A stretch of DNA of 64,000 nt, taken from assembly GCA_032622095.1 (NCBI GenBank), contig CP136067.1, positions 120,625,030-120,689,029 on the forward strand, written 5' to 3'. The notes below the pieces were generated by a model. The model did no database searches. It worked only from the letters and a program-made list of their open reading frames with translations, and was not told where the DNA came from. The position numbers were made by a program, and so were the translations under genes. This DNA comes from Siphonodentalium dalli (taxonomy: Eukaryota > Mollusca > Scaphopoda > Gadilida > Siphonodentaliidae). Of this stretch, positions 54,365 to 64,000 are shown piece after piece; within the stretch, counting starts at the first letter, position 1; each line of letters starts with the position of its first letter.

Positions 54365-55918
54365 GCTGTTCAGCGATTTGACACGATCCCCCGCCAGACC
54401 ATGTCGCAGTTCAGCGATTTGCCACGATTCTCCGCCAGATCATATCACAGTTCAGCGATTTGCCACGATTCCCCGCCAGACCATGTCACAGTTCAGCGAT
54501 TTGCCACGATTCCCCGCCAGACCATGTCACAGTTCAGCGATTAGCCACGATTCCCCGCCAAACCATGTCACAGTTCAGCGATTTGCCACGATTCCCCGCC
54601 AGAGTCCAGACCATGTCACAGTTCAGCGATCTGCCACGATTCCCCGCCAGACCATGTCACAGTTCAGCGATTTGCCACGATTCCCCGCCAGACCATGTCA
54701 CAGTTCATCGATTTGCCACGATTCCCCGCCAGACCATGTCAGAGTTCAGCGATTTGCCACGATTCCCCGCCAGACCATGTCACAGTTCAGCGATTTGCCA
54801 CGATTCCCCGCCACACCGCGACACTGTTCATCGATTTGCCACGATCCCTCGCCAGATCATGTCACAGTTCAGCGATTTGCCACGATTCCCCGCCAGACCA
54901 TGTCACAGTTCAGCGATTTGCCACGATTCCCCGCCAGACAATGTCACAGTTCAGCGATTTGCCACGATCCCTCGCCACACCACGAAGCTGTTCAGCGATT
55001 TGCCACGATTCCCCGCCATACCATGTCACAGTTCAGCGATGTGCCACGATCCCTCGCCACACCGCGACACTGTTCAGCGATTTGCCACGATTCCCCACCA
55101 GACCATGTCACAGTTCAGTGATTGGCCACGATTCCCCGCCAGACCATGTCACAGTTCAGCGATTGGCCACGATCCCTCGCCACACCGCGACACTGTTCAG
55201 CGATTTGCCACGATTCCCCGCCAGACCATGTCACAGTTAAGCGATTTGCCACGATTCCCCGCCAGACCATGTCACAGTTCAGCGATTTGCCACGATTCCC
55301 CGCCACACCGCGACACTGTTCATCGATTTGCCACGATCCCTCGCCAGACCATGTCACAGTTCAGCGATTTGCCACGATTCCCCGCCAGACCATGTCACAG
55401 TTCCGCGATTTGCCACGATCCCTCGCCAGACCATGTCACAGTTCAGCGATTTGCCACGATTCCCCGCCAGACCATGTCACAGTTCCGCGATCCCTCGCCA
55501 GACCATGTCACAGTTCAGCGATTTGCCACGATTCTCCGCCAGACCATGTCACAGTTCAGCGATTTGCCACGATCCCTCGCCACACCACGACACTGTTCAG
55601 CGATTTGCCACGATTCCCCGCCAGACCATGTCACAGTTCAGCGATTTGCCACGATCCCTCGCCACACCGCGACACTGTTCAGCGATTTGCCACGATTCCC
55701 CACCAGACCATGTCACAGTTCAGTGATTGGCCACGATTCCCCGCCAGACCATGTCACAGTTAAGCGATTTGCCACGATTCCCCACCAGACCATGTCACAG
55801 TTCAGTGATTGGCCACGATTCCCCGCCAGACCATGTCACAGTTCAGCGATTGGCCACGATCCCTCGCCACACCGCGACACTGTTCAGCGATTGGCCACAA
55901 TCCTCCGCCCCACTGTGA
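54365..55918. repeat. 41-bp minisatellite, about 38 copies
   Basis: The unit is GTTCAGCGATTTGCCACGAT, TCCCCGCCAGACCATGTCACA. A variant unit has TCCCTCGCCACACCGCGACACT and recurs at irregular intervals, giving some higher-order order. The unit length is not a multiple of three and lacks stops, so all three + frames stay open; the longest (492 codons) should not be taken as a gene. The array directly abuts the 5' end of the LINE. Confidence 0.95.
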
Positions 55919-57100
55919 CACATATAGCACGTGTATAGTCTGATAGTTAGTTAGAAGTTTTCAATCTAAATCTCTCTATTCAGAAAATTGTGCAAACACT
56001 ATGCGCGCCTTTTGTTGAATCGGGGTCTCAGTAAAAAAAATTCATACAGAGTTGGCTCTTGGATCTTAGCCCTCGATCTCTTTACAACATGTAGATATTC
56101 ATTGACACTGTTGGAACAATTCGTAGATTTACTGTTTATTGTTTACGTAAAAATTATACTGAACCTCTGTCCATGCTTGATTGAAAGAAATAAATTTCTG
56201 TAGAAATTACCAGAATATTGCATGGTGGGATAGAACTCACGTTCAGCTCCTGCCACCACGTTGTTTGAAACCAGCAAGCGCTTTTTGATTGAATATAGAC
56301 AAAGGCGTTATAGTAAACTGCAGTAAACAGACCCAAATGCAAGCTTATTTTCACGATTATCTGTGTGAAGGTGAAGGGTTGGTGAAGAAAACGCTGAATT
56401 ATACTAAGAAAAAAAGCCACCTTAGCGTGTTATATGGAAGGTTAGCCAATCTATTGTTAAATATAGTGTTTCCATATTTTTACGACAGACCGTACATTTT
56501 TTGTTACGGTTGTCCGTAAAATTGTATGGAACATTATTCCGTAAAATTGTGGAATATTTTTTAACAGTGTAGTTCTCTTAGGAAATTTTCAGATTAATAG
56601 TTAAACACGTTTGTTGAACTTGTCTGGAAACTTCCCACAAATGGAATGGAATCCTTCTGCGTATCTCTCCTGATGAATACTAGACCATTACCATGTATAC
56701 CTTTATTACTGAATGGGGGACTCCATTTAATAAAGAAAGGATTTGTGGTGTTAAAGCCTCTTCTGGAAGCAGATACAAGAGTGTTAAGGGCCAGACGTTT
56801 TGCCAAAATTTCCTGGTATTTCAAAATGGATTTTCTCAAAATCTGTCAGGAACTTCTTTGTGAAAATTTGGTACAAGTAATTATTGTGACACAATATTTA
56901 AGCATCGACCAATTGGATATTATAACGTCATTTACTTAACTTTTCTGGCATGACACATAATTATTTAAAAGTTCACTGTTTTCAGGTACCAAGAACTTCT
57001 GTAAAATATATTTCAAAGGTGCAGTTCATATAAGTATATTTACATACACCTAATATCTCTTCCGATTTCCCCATAGCGTTACGGTAGACACGCCCCTTAT
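55919..57100. other. No gene recognised
   Basis: The 97-codon + frame at 56646-56939 has no known domain. Nothing else is seen. Confidence 0.4.
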
Positions 57101-57175
57101 CCAATACGTTCATAAAGCTATGAACGCAACGTGACGTCACTTCCAATGTCGTTCATAGGTTTATGAACACATTGG
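57101..57175. repeat. Two small palindromes
   Basis: CGTTCATAAAGCTATGAACG (about 57108) and CGTTCATAGGTTTATGAAC (about 57149) share their arms, and can also pair with each other. Confidence 0.8.
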
Positions 57176-57719
57176 TCCCGGAAATGACCGGATATTGTCG
57201 GACATTGCCGACTGCTTGAGTATCTATATAGTACGTCCGGATTTGGCAAGAAATTTATTTTGGTCTATTATCAGTGTTGTTGTCCGTTGTTACTGAGCGT
57301 TGATGTTAAAAAGGCCCGATACTCAATAGCGTTTTACCATTTTCCTTACCGCTACAAATACCACCCCACCCCCCGAACCTCACAAATATATCATTATGGT
57401 AGAACGTCGTGTTGTCGATTTCTTATCCACAGCCGAAACTTAATTGTTAGTTTCAGATATCATTCTTGAAATCAACAGGTCTACATTAGTTACTAGCTAA
57501 ACAAGACAGTTTGTCATATGTGTATACGTAACTGTGAAATTGCGTTTTTTTTCCGTTCTCCGAATGAATGGATTCTCAAAATGTTTGGTTTTCCAAAAAA
57601 ACAGGATTCAAACTTTCTTAACTGGACTCCATGCGTTCATTTAAATAGATGAATAAATAGTGGGAAAGACAGACAACCCTAGTTCATAATGAATTTAAGT
57701 ATATAAATATAAATAATAA

Positions 57720-57855
57720 ACGGCGGATTCAACGTGGTCATGGGTTTTGACCGCGATTAAAAATCAGCAAACTCCACATGAACCCCTTCGGGGTTCATGC
57801 AGTTTGCTGATTTTTTCTCGCGGTCAAAATCCCATGACCACATTGAAACCGCCGT
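57720..57855. mobile_element. Palindromic miniature element (136 bp)
   Basis: Outer arms ACGGCGG and CCGCCGT; then GTGGTCATGGGTTTTGACCG pairs with CGGTCAAAATCCCATGACCA. The inner ATCAGCAAACT..CATGAACCCC pairs with GGGGTTCATG.AGTTTGCTGAT. Confidence 0.9.
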
Positions 57856-58086
57856 TCATTTCTTATATGATATCATATCTCAAGATCATGAGAGGAGACT
57901 TAATTATTTTTTATTTGTGAAATTAAATTATTATTTTCATTAAGAAATGCACTACCCTTATATATTTGAGAATGTTTATGTCATCCATGTTGATCGATGA
58001 AAAACTGGGCCGAGATGAGTTGTGGGTCATCAGTTCAAACCACGTTAAAGCTGGCCATCATATATATTAACACTGTGGCATAATTC

Positions 58087-58455
58087 GTGTTGATTGCTCC
58101 CTGTTTGCGTGGACCACATGCACAGCATACCAACATTTGTTTTCATTGTGCTGGAATATTTGTGACTGCTTTATTCTTCATTATCATATATTGGGGTATG
58201 ATGCTATATGATGTAATTAAAAATATTACTCAAAATTATGATATAAATGAAGCTTGCTCTCATAGAGCTAAGACAATAAGCTATTTGGTGATTGGAGTTT
58301 TGTGTGAAATTATTAATTATTCTAGCAGATCTTGGCACCGAAATGGACAACAAATCAAATCATACTTTAAACCTCTCAAATTAATTAAAATCCATTGGTT
58401 TTGTTGTCTCTTAATTATTGCTCATATTCTATATCAAATGATGATAATGATATGA
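58087..58455 (+). other. Orphan ORF with hydrophobic segments
   Basis: A 122-codon frame includes ICFHCAGIFVTALFFIIIYW and IKIHWFCCLLIIAHILYQMM, two membrane-like runs separated by a polar region. AT-rich DNA readily gives hydrophobic frames, and I see no splice sites or homolog, so this may not be a gene. Confidence 0.2.
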
Positions 58456-59641
58456 GAAAATCAAGATGTTTTGCCAAATAGATCCAGAGAAATTTGGCTG
58501 GATTCCCCCTTAATTGGTTAGTGCATGGGCCAAACTTTGATGCAGTCGAGGGGTTTAATCTTTTATGGTATTGGCCGGACTTGGAATATCCCCATTGGCA
58601 TTTTCATGACCATGATTATAACGAATCGACCACGTGCCATGATCGCGGTCTTCTGAAAACGACTTCAGAAGCAAAAGTATACTAGAAACTTCTGAAACAA
58701 AACGTATGGAGTGAATATATTATCTTCACGCCTGTACGTCCGATTTATAAAAATGAAAGAAATATCATAGAACACCGATTATTAACGATCGGATTGCATA
58801 TGATCTATGTTGAAAATCTATTGTGCGGATCACCTAACTTATCTATATATGTATATGTGTATATGTACTCATATTTGGGTGAATACATGTACCCTTAACC
58901 AGGGGTCAATCGGTTTATCTCTTTTCTACTCCCGAACCACCTTCATTTTCATTTCATAATTGTGATTTAACTCTTATTTTCTGCTATCTTGAATTTTTTG
59001 TTTAGTTTGATTAATTTATTTTCTACGCCATTTTATTTATTTCAGTATTACTTGGGATATTTGGGGAGAGGAGCATTTGGTAAGTTGTAATAACTTGTGC
59101 TCCAATCCCCGTTGCTCATCATACTACTGTATTTAAACTATTATGTATACATATATGTGAGGGACGACAAATAAAATATGTTCAAACACGCCTGTACAGT
59201 GTCATGTCCAGTGGTGACACTATATGCTCGGCACTCAGTTAAATCGCGACGGTGCTAATGGCTCTCCAGCGAGTACAATTTGCGCACATTAAGGATCCAT
59301 GCTGTGATGACGCCGTCACGTGTTCGGCAAAAAGCCGGACAGATTGAGTGGATCGTCTCGATCCAGGTTAAAAGTAGTCAGTATGATGACTTCAAGTCGT
59401 ACCGTCGAAGAAGAAAGAATCTTTGGTAACAGGACCCCGGGGGCAGAAATCCAGTGAAAAATTCATGAGCTATAGCGAAATCGTTCAATAGTACATCAAT
59501 TATTCAACACGAAGATTTATCAGCTCAATCTAGACTGTTGGAATTAGTGTCGGTAAATATCAACCAATCTACTTTTCTGTGCCGATGGGCAAGAACTCTG
59601 TCAAAATTATAGCGAAACAGAGTATAATTTATCGTGCGACT
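58456..59641. other. No gene recognised
   Basis: Nothing supported. Confidence 0.4.
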
Positions 59642-59935
59642 TTAACCCTTCCATGACTGGAGATTCCTGACATTTTTCGAAAACCCTGTGCCAATGCATT
59701 ATCTTATATATGCGAGTCTCCCATAGGGAGTCACGTGTGAAAGCTCTCATATATATTTATAAGAGAATACATTGGTCAAACAATATTTACAGTGACCTTG
59801 TGAGCCAGTACATTACATATGTGAGGATCCCTATGGGAGACTTGCATATATAAGATAATACATTGGCGTATTATCTTTAACGCCACACCAACGGATCTCC
59901 CGTCACGAACCTCGTGAAAGGTTTAGGAACCACAC
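59642..59935. mobile_element. F2 foldback element, copy
   Basis: It begins TTAACCCTTCCATGACTGGA, then CGAAAACCCTGTGCCAATGC and two hairpins of the CTTATATATGCGAG type, ending CTCCCGTCACGAACC. Confidence 0.75.
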
Positions 59936-60489
59936 TCATGTCTACAGAGATATTTTATGCTTGACATTTGTCCAAATGGTACAGAATTTTGTTCAGCTGT
60001 TGGAAATTGTTTACCTAACGCAGTGTAAGGATACAACTGTTCATAAAGGGCACTTTAATTAGCGCAAATATTTGACAAAAAGTTGACTTTTGATTAGAAA
60101 CCAATTATCACATCATATACTTGCTATAAACTCTCACCATCAGAATAATTTCGATCTATATTTGGTCATTGTCGAAAATTTGCCACAGATGTGAGGGTGA
60201 GCCACCTCACCACTGTCGCCACATCCATTTTAAAACAACTTGGCAATAAATTATTTGCAATACGTACGACTCCAATGGCATAACGGTAGCGTTAGTTATC
60301 TCTTTGTCACGAATGAGATAATTATGTTTGTGGTCACCGACTACTTGAACTGGCAACTACGATTAAACTTCATCATTCATTTGTTGCATATTTTCTGTTG
60401 AATAGAGTTGGAGATGGTTTGTTTAATTGCTGGATCTAGGTACAGTTTCCCTTTAATATGCTGGTTACCAAATTAAATAGGAACATGGC
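59936..60489. other. No gene recognised
   Basis: A phrase near 60405-60455 (GAGTTGGAGATGG..AGGTACAGTTTCCCTTTAA) resembles 49285-49335 and is probably repeat-derived. Confidence 0.4.
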
Positions 60490-61000
60490 GCAGTACAGTA
60501 CCAATCAGAAGAAGTGGTATATTGAGGCGCGCCTTTATTGCGATATTGAGCGCGCTTAATTTCGAAAAAGGCGCGATTATAGCGCAATAACAAAATTCTG
60601 TCGCACTTATTATTGCGATATTGAACGCAGAATATTGCGATATTGAGCGCGCATTGTCGCAATATTGAGCGCGACAAAATTTCATACCTACCCGATAGTG
60701 TTATATTTATATTAGATAAATACTGTGGATATTGTATACACATATAAATCATATACACATCTAAAGCATTGTCTCTATTTATGCCAAACAATAGAGCAGA
60801 ATCAATAAATTGCTTTAAATGTTACAATTTTGAGCGCAATATGTCGCGAAAAGCGCAAAATATTGCGATATTAAGCGCAAAATATTGCAAAAATATCGCA
60901 AGCGGCGCGCTTACAAGCGTTTCCACTTGCAATATTATTGCGATATTGGGCGCGAAAATAGCGCGCTTAACATACAACTTCTGTTGACTGGTACAGTACC
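60490..61000. mobile_element. GCGC-rich foldback element of TTGCGATATTGAGCGCG units
   Basis: TIR-like ends: AGTACAGTACCAATCAGAAG at the left and CTTCTGTTGACTGGTACAGT reversed at the right. Multiple copies of TTGCGATATTGAGCGCG or its complement fill 60530-60680 and 60830-60965, with a plain AT-rich middle. The architecture is the same as the element at 38.9 kb, with different words. Confidence 0.75.
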
Positions 61001-61404
61001 ACCTCATGATAAAAATGGCCATCGTGTATTGCTACCTCACTAGCTAGAGTTTCTTAACCAAACACACACTGCATGGTTATGCTTATAACACTTTATAAAG
61101 TTGGATTACTTGCCTTATTCACCCATTCAGTTATATACGCGAGAGCACTCAGAGTATGTGTTTGCGCCATGCTATGTCGGTCGAACATAACTTATGCGTA
61201 TGACTTTAAATATACGGTACACAGGGGCGTGTCGTTGAAACGAGTAAAATCTAAATCATAAATATATATATATATCTAAACTGAGCGCGCCACTTTAAAA
61301 ATCGCTTTATATATAGTGAAGCGGTATTAAAGTGGCGGGATCGGTTTACATTTATATATGTGACCCACCATATCAAATCCAGTCGTAAGTCGGGATTTTT
61401 TTTT
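61001..61404. other. No gene recognised
   Basis: Nothing supported; a short TA run lies at about 61262-61275. Confidence 0.4.
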
Positions 61405-61760
61405 ACCCTGTACCAATGCATTCTCTTATATATGCGAGTCGACCATATGTCGCCTCGCATATATATAAGAGAATACATTGGCCTAACAATTTTTTATCAT
61501 TTATTTTTAATAAATATTTCTTACAATTTTTAGGACATAAAATAAAAAAACATCCATTACTCTGCAGGGAGCCCCACACATATATATAGAAGCATATAGA
61601 AGAGTGTCGTCTGCTCATGTTTGCCTGGGGCTCTGTATGGGTGAAATTATAAAATTGTTAAAGAATACAAGAAAAAATTATTAAAATTGTAAAAAATTGT
61701 TAGGCCAATGCATTCTCTTATATATGCGAGGCGACCTATGGTCGACTCGCATATAGATAG
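61405..61760. mobile_element. F2 foldback element, complete-looking copy
   Basis: A left hairpin (CTTATATATGCGAGTCGACC with its mirror) and a right hairpin (ATATGCGAGGCGACC and GGTCGACTCGCATAT) flank CATTGGCCTAACAATTTT and AAAATTGTTAGGCCAATG around an AT-rich core. It is the clearest model for the family. Confidence 0.8.
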
Positions 61761-61789
61761 AACCGCATGAGTGTCTGGATTTTGACGAA

Positions 61790-63085
61790 ATTATCGCACG
61801 AGGTTTGTTGGCGGAGCGATACCTCGAGTGCGGGACAGATACTTTAATGAAATGTCCCAGTGCTCCTCTGTCCATTGTGCTTTATACTGGCTAATCATTC
61901 TCAGTTTAAAAGCAATTTTGCTATGCTTCTATATCAGCTGCATGTGCCCAACACAGAATGAGATTTTGAGTTTTTGTATGTTAGGCCACCTAATACGCAC
62001 AAGCTTGACTACCAAGAGATATCTTATCGGGGTCCACGATATGATGGCTCTTGGTATACAATCGCGACCACGAGAGGCACGCGTGCTTTCGATTGAATAT
62101 CATATTTAATCTGAAGGGTAATAACTCTATAAAGAATTTTTTTGACGAAATGACGGCGATTTGTATGAGAAATTGCAACACCACAATAGATCAACTTTGG
62201 AGAAATATAAGTCAAATTCTTCCCTTGGGTGGGTGGGTTTGGGGGAGGTTTGGGTTACGCTCTTTAAAACACTTCTCCAAATATGTCCGTTATTTCGTCA
62301 AAGACACCTTTTCAAATATCTCCGTTATTTCGTTTATAAAAATAATTTCATATTTATATATTTCGTTCTATATTTCTCCCTATTTCGCTATTTCGCTGTA
62401 TGTTCCTATTTCGAGTTTTCGTTCTATTTCGCTATTTCGCTATTTCGCTGTATTTTCCTATTTCGATTTTCGATGTATTTTCCTATTTCGCTTTTTCGTT
62501 TTATTTTATATTTCGATATTTCGCTATATTTGACATATTATGGGATATGGTATTATATGATACCCAACATTCTGATATTCAATCGAACATCACGTGCCTC
62601 CCGTGGTCGCGATTGTATACCAAGAGCCATCATATCGTGGACCCCGATAAGATATCTCTTGGTAGTCAAGCTTGTGCGTATTGCCTGGTTAGGCGATGAG
62701 TCTGTCCTAAACATGAATGTTACCCTCTGTATTTTGGGCAGATATAACCTTGTCAGATGTTAGTATTGGATGATCCTGAAAAGTCATGTGCCACTGACTC
62801 CGTTTTCTTTTATCTCAGACAGTATACTCGACGGCACACTGTGACCACAATTGTTGAACAGGCCTTATACGCATTTCCATATCTCTTGTAACTTTTGTGT
62901 GGAAACTATATTGAATGGGGCAGACTCAATTGTGTTATAATATTAACATGAGCTATTCTAATATTTTAACATGCACCATTATCTTCCTCGCAAAATGTTA
63001 CCACAGTTTGAACGCAATGGTGTCACCTCGATTGTACCCCGTGAAGTTATATATAGAACACATACAGACAGACATATATTTGCAA
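61790..63085 (+). mobile_element. F1 element, copy B, interrupted
   Basis: 61850-61985 matches 22995-23110 (GTGCTCCTCTGT, CTCAGTTTAAAAG, CATGTGCCC.ACACAGA). 62689-62960 matches 23120-23400 (CTTGTCAGATGT, GAAAAGTCATGTGC, GACTCAATTGTGTTATAA). The 3' end with the ACAGACAG tail at 63060-63085 matches 25330-25445. The 140-bp array of copy A is absent here. Confidence 0.75.
61986..62688. mobile_element. Nested 703-bp TIR element with TTAGG duplication
   Basis: Arms of about 115 bp (AATACGCACAAGCTTGACTA, CCAAGAGATATCTTATCGGG and onward) are near-perfect inverted copies. TTAGG lies on both sides (61981-61985, 62689-62693). The F1 copy A sequence (GTTAGTCGATGAGTCTG) gives the empty site. The core has TATTTCGC tandem repeats (62370-62530) and no coding content. 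Confidence 0.88.
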
Positions 63086-63099
63086 ATATATCTAGGCAC

Positions 63100-64000
63100 C
63101 AAATGTAACATTTTACGTACGATTTGATTCCTCGTATTATTTGAGAAGAACGTGTATGAATTTGATGTTAATTGGCACTAAACATATTTATAGCAGTTGT
63201 GGTGACCCACCCGTCCATATTTCTGACTCAAGCGCGCAACATTTGACATCATTAAACCACAAACTTAGACTCATTATGGAGATGAATATATATAAAATTG
63301 TTTAAAATTGGCGAGTATACAAATTCGTATCAGATTTAAGGCCCCACATCTCTCACCCAAACTGTACTAATTTGGCGTAGTTAAACCACATGATTAGATT
63401 CCTCGTATCACGGAGAATATGTACCAATCTGGTGGAAATCGGCGCTAAATATATTGTTTATCTATTCGTGTGTCTCTCTGGCCCTCTGTGGACCCCTGTC
63501 TGGAATGACACCAGTTTTGACATCTTTAAAGCACACAATTAGACTCCTGATATCATGGAGATAAATATTTATAAGTTTGGTGCTAATCGGCGACTAAACA
63601 ATTTTGTTTTATCAAATTGAGTGCCCACCCACAACATCTCGCACACAAACAACACCAATATAGCGTCTTTAAATCACATGATTTGATTCCTCGTATCGTG
63701 GATAAGAATGTGTATCAATTTGGTGCAAATTGGCGCTAAAATGATTTTTATCAATGTTGGTGGCCCTCTCCCTTTCAGTGCACCCCTGACTCGAATGACG
63801 CAACTTTTGACAGCTTCAAGCCACCCCATTAGACTCCTGATACCGTGTGGATGATATTGTATAAGTTTTTGTATAAAATTAGCGAGTGTACAAATTCGTA
63901 TCAAATTTATGCCCCCCCCCCATATCTCTCACCCAAACAGCACCAATTTGGCGCATCTAAACCACACGATTAGTTTCTCGTATCACGGAGAATATGTATC
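63100..64000 (+). repeat. Array of diverged ~140-bp F1-type monomers, runs off the window
   Basis: Same alternating monomers as 24170-25330 (TTGGTGGAAATCGGCGCTAAA, then TTTGGTGCTAATCGGCGACTA). It begins just after the F1 copy B tail, so it belongs to a second element copy or an expanded array that continues past 64000. Confidence 0.75.

Noticed and set aside
54378-55938. Long repetitive + strand open frames, up to 492 codons
   Set aside because: All three frames are open because the 41-bp minisatellite unit has no stops, and there is no start context, splice site or non-repetitive part.
62051-62763. - and + strand frames up to 200 codons
   Set aside because: They lie in the (TATTTCGC)n core and TIRs of the nested 703-bp element; no known domain.

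Overview
This is AT-rich, repeat-dense animal nuclear DNA. The one confident host gene is a secreted collagen-like C1q-domain protein in three exons with GT-AG introns. Around it lie decayed CR1/Jockey-type LINEs, a tRNA-derived SINE, many palindromic or TTAA-flanked miniature elements and several minisatellites. C1q genes of this build are expanded in molluscs and other lophotrochozoans, so a marine mollusc or a relative is my best guess; nothing in the window settles it. There are no bacterial operons, rRNA genes or CRISPR arrays.

Layout. 0-11.9 kb: fragments of at least three LINE families (701-1100, 1990-3990 and 9940-11900 on +; 4008-4600 on -), a GGTTCTT foldback element (5348-6684) and a 353-bp tandem duplication (7080-7786). 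One LINE is interrupted by a younger 5'-truncated LINE with a 12-bp target duplication. 12.0-15.7 kb: a 3.72-kb element (element A) with perfect 53-bp terminal inverted repeats (TIRs), a 5-bp target duplication, subterminal repeats and a candidate multi-exon finger gene. 16.2-19.2 kb: a 3.03-kb element (element B) with TIRs of more than 500 bp and a 5-bp duplication. Both begin with CAC. 19.5-25.9 kb: a 52-bp tandem repeat, the SINE, three copies of a ~0.5-kb TTAA element, a GAACCAA cluster and a 2.9-kb tandem-array element (F1) nested inside another repeat (F3). 26.8-31.0 kb: the C1q gene on the - strand, with repeats in both introns and a foldback element (F2) at its 5' end. 31-38 kb: TTAA elements, a reversed F1 copy and a minisatellite. 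38-43.7 kb: a GC-rich foldback element, a hAT-like 1.67-kb element carrying a zinc-finger ORF, two abutting perfect palindromes and another LINE 3' end. 43.7-47.5 kb: a duplicated segment whose single ORF tolerates only 3n indels (a likely real but unrecognised coding exon) and a 0.6-kb inverted duplication. 47.6-64 kb: mostly unannotatable sequence with palindromes, F2 foldbacks, a 1.55-kb 41-bp minisatellite, a GCGC-rich foldback element and a second F1 copy interrupted by a 703-bp TIR element.

The genes do not form a pathway. The C1q protein is probably an extracellular recognition lectin acting alone or as an oligomer. Most other coding traces are transposon-derived and broken. The most promising undescribed material is elements A and B, the conserved duplicated ORF at 43.9 and 46.1 kb, and the TATA-bearing foldback repeat directly upstream of the C1q start. 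Positions come from reading the sequence by eye; boundaries marked approximate may be off by tens of bases.
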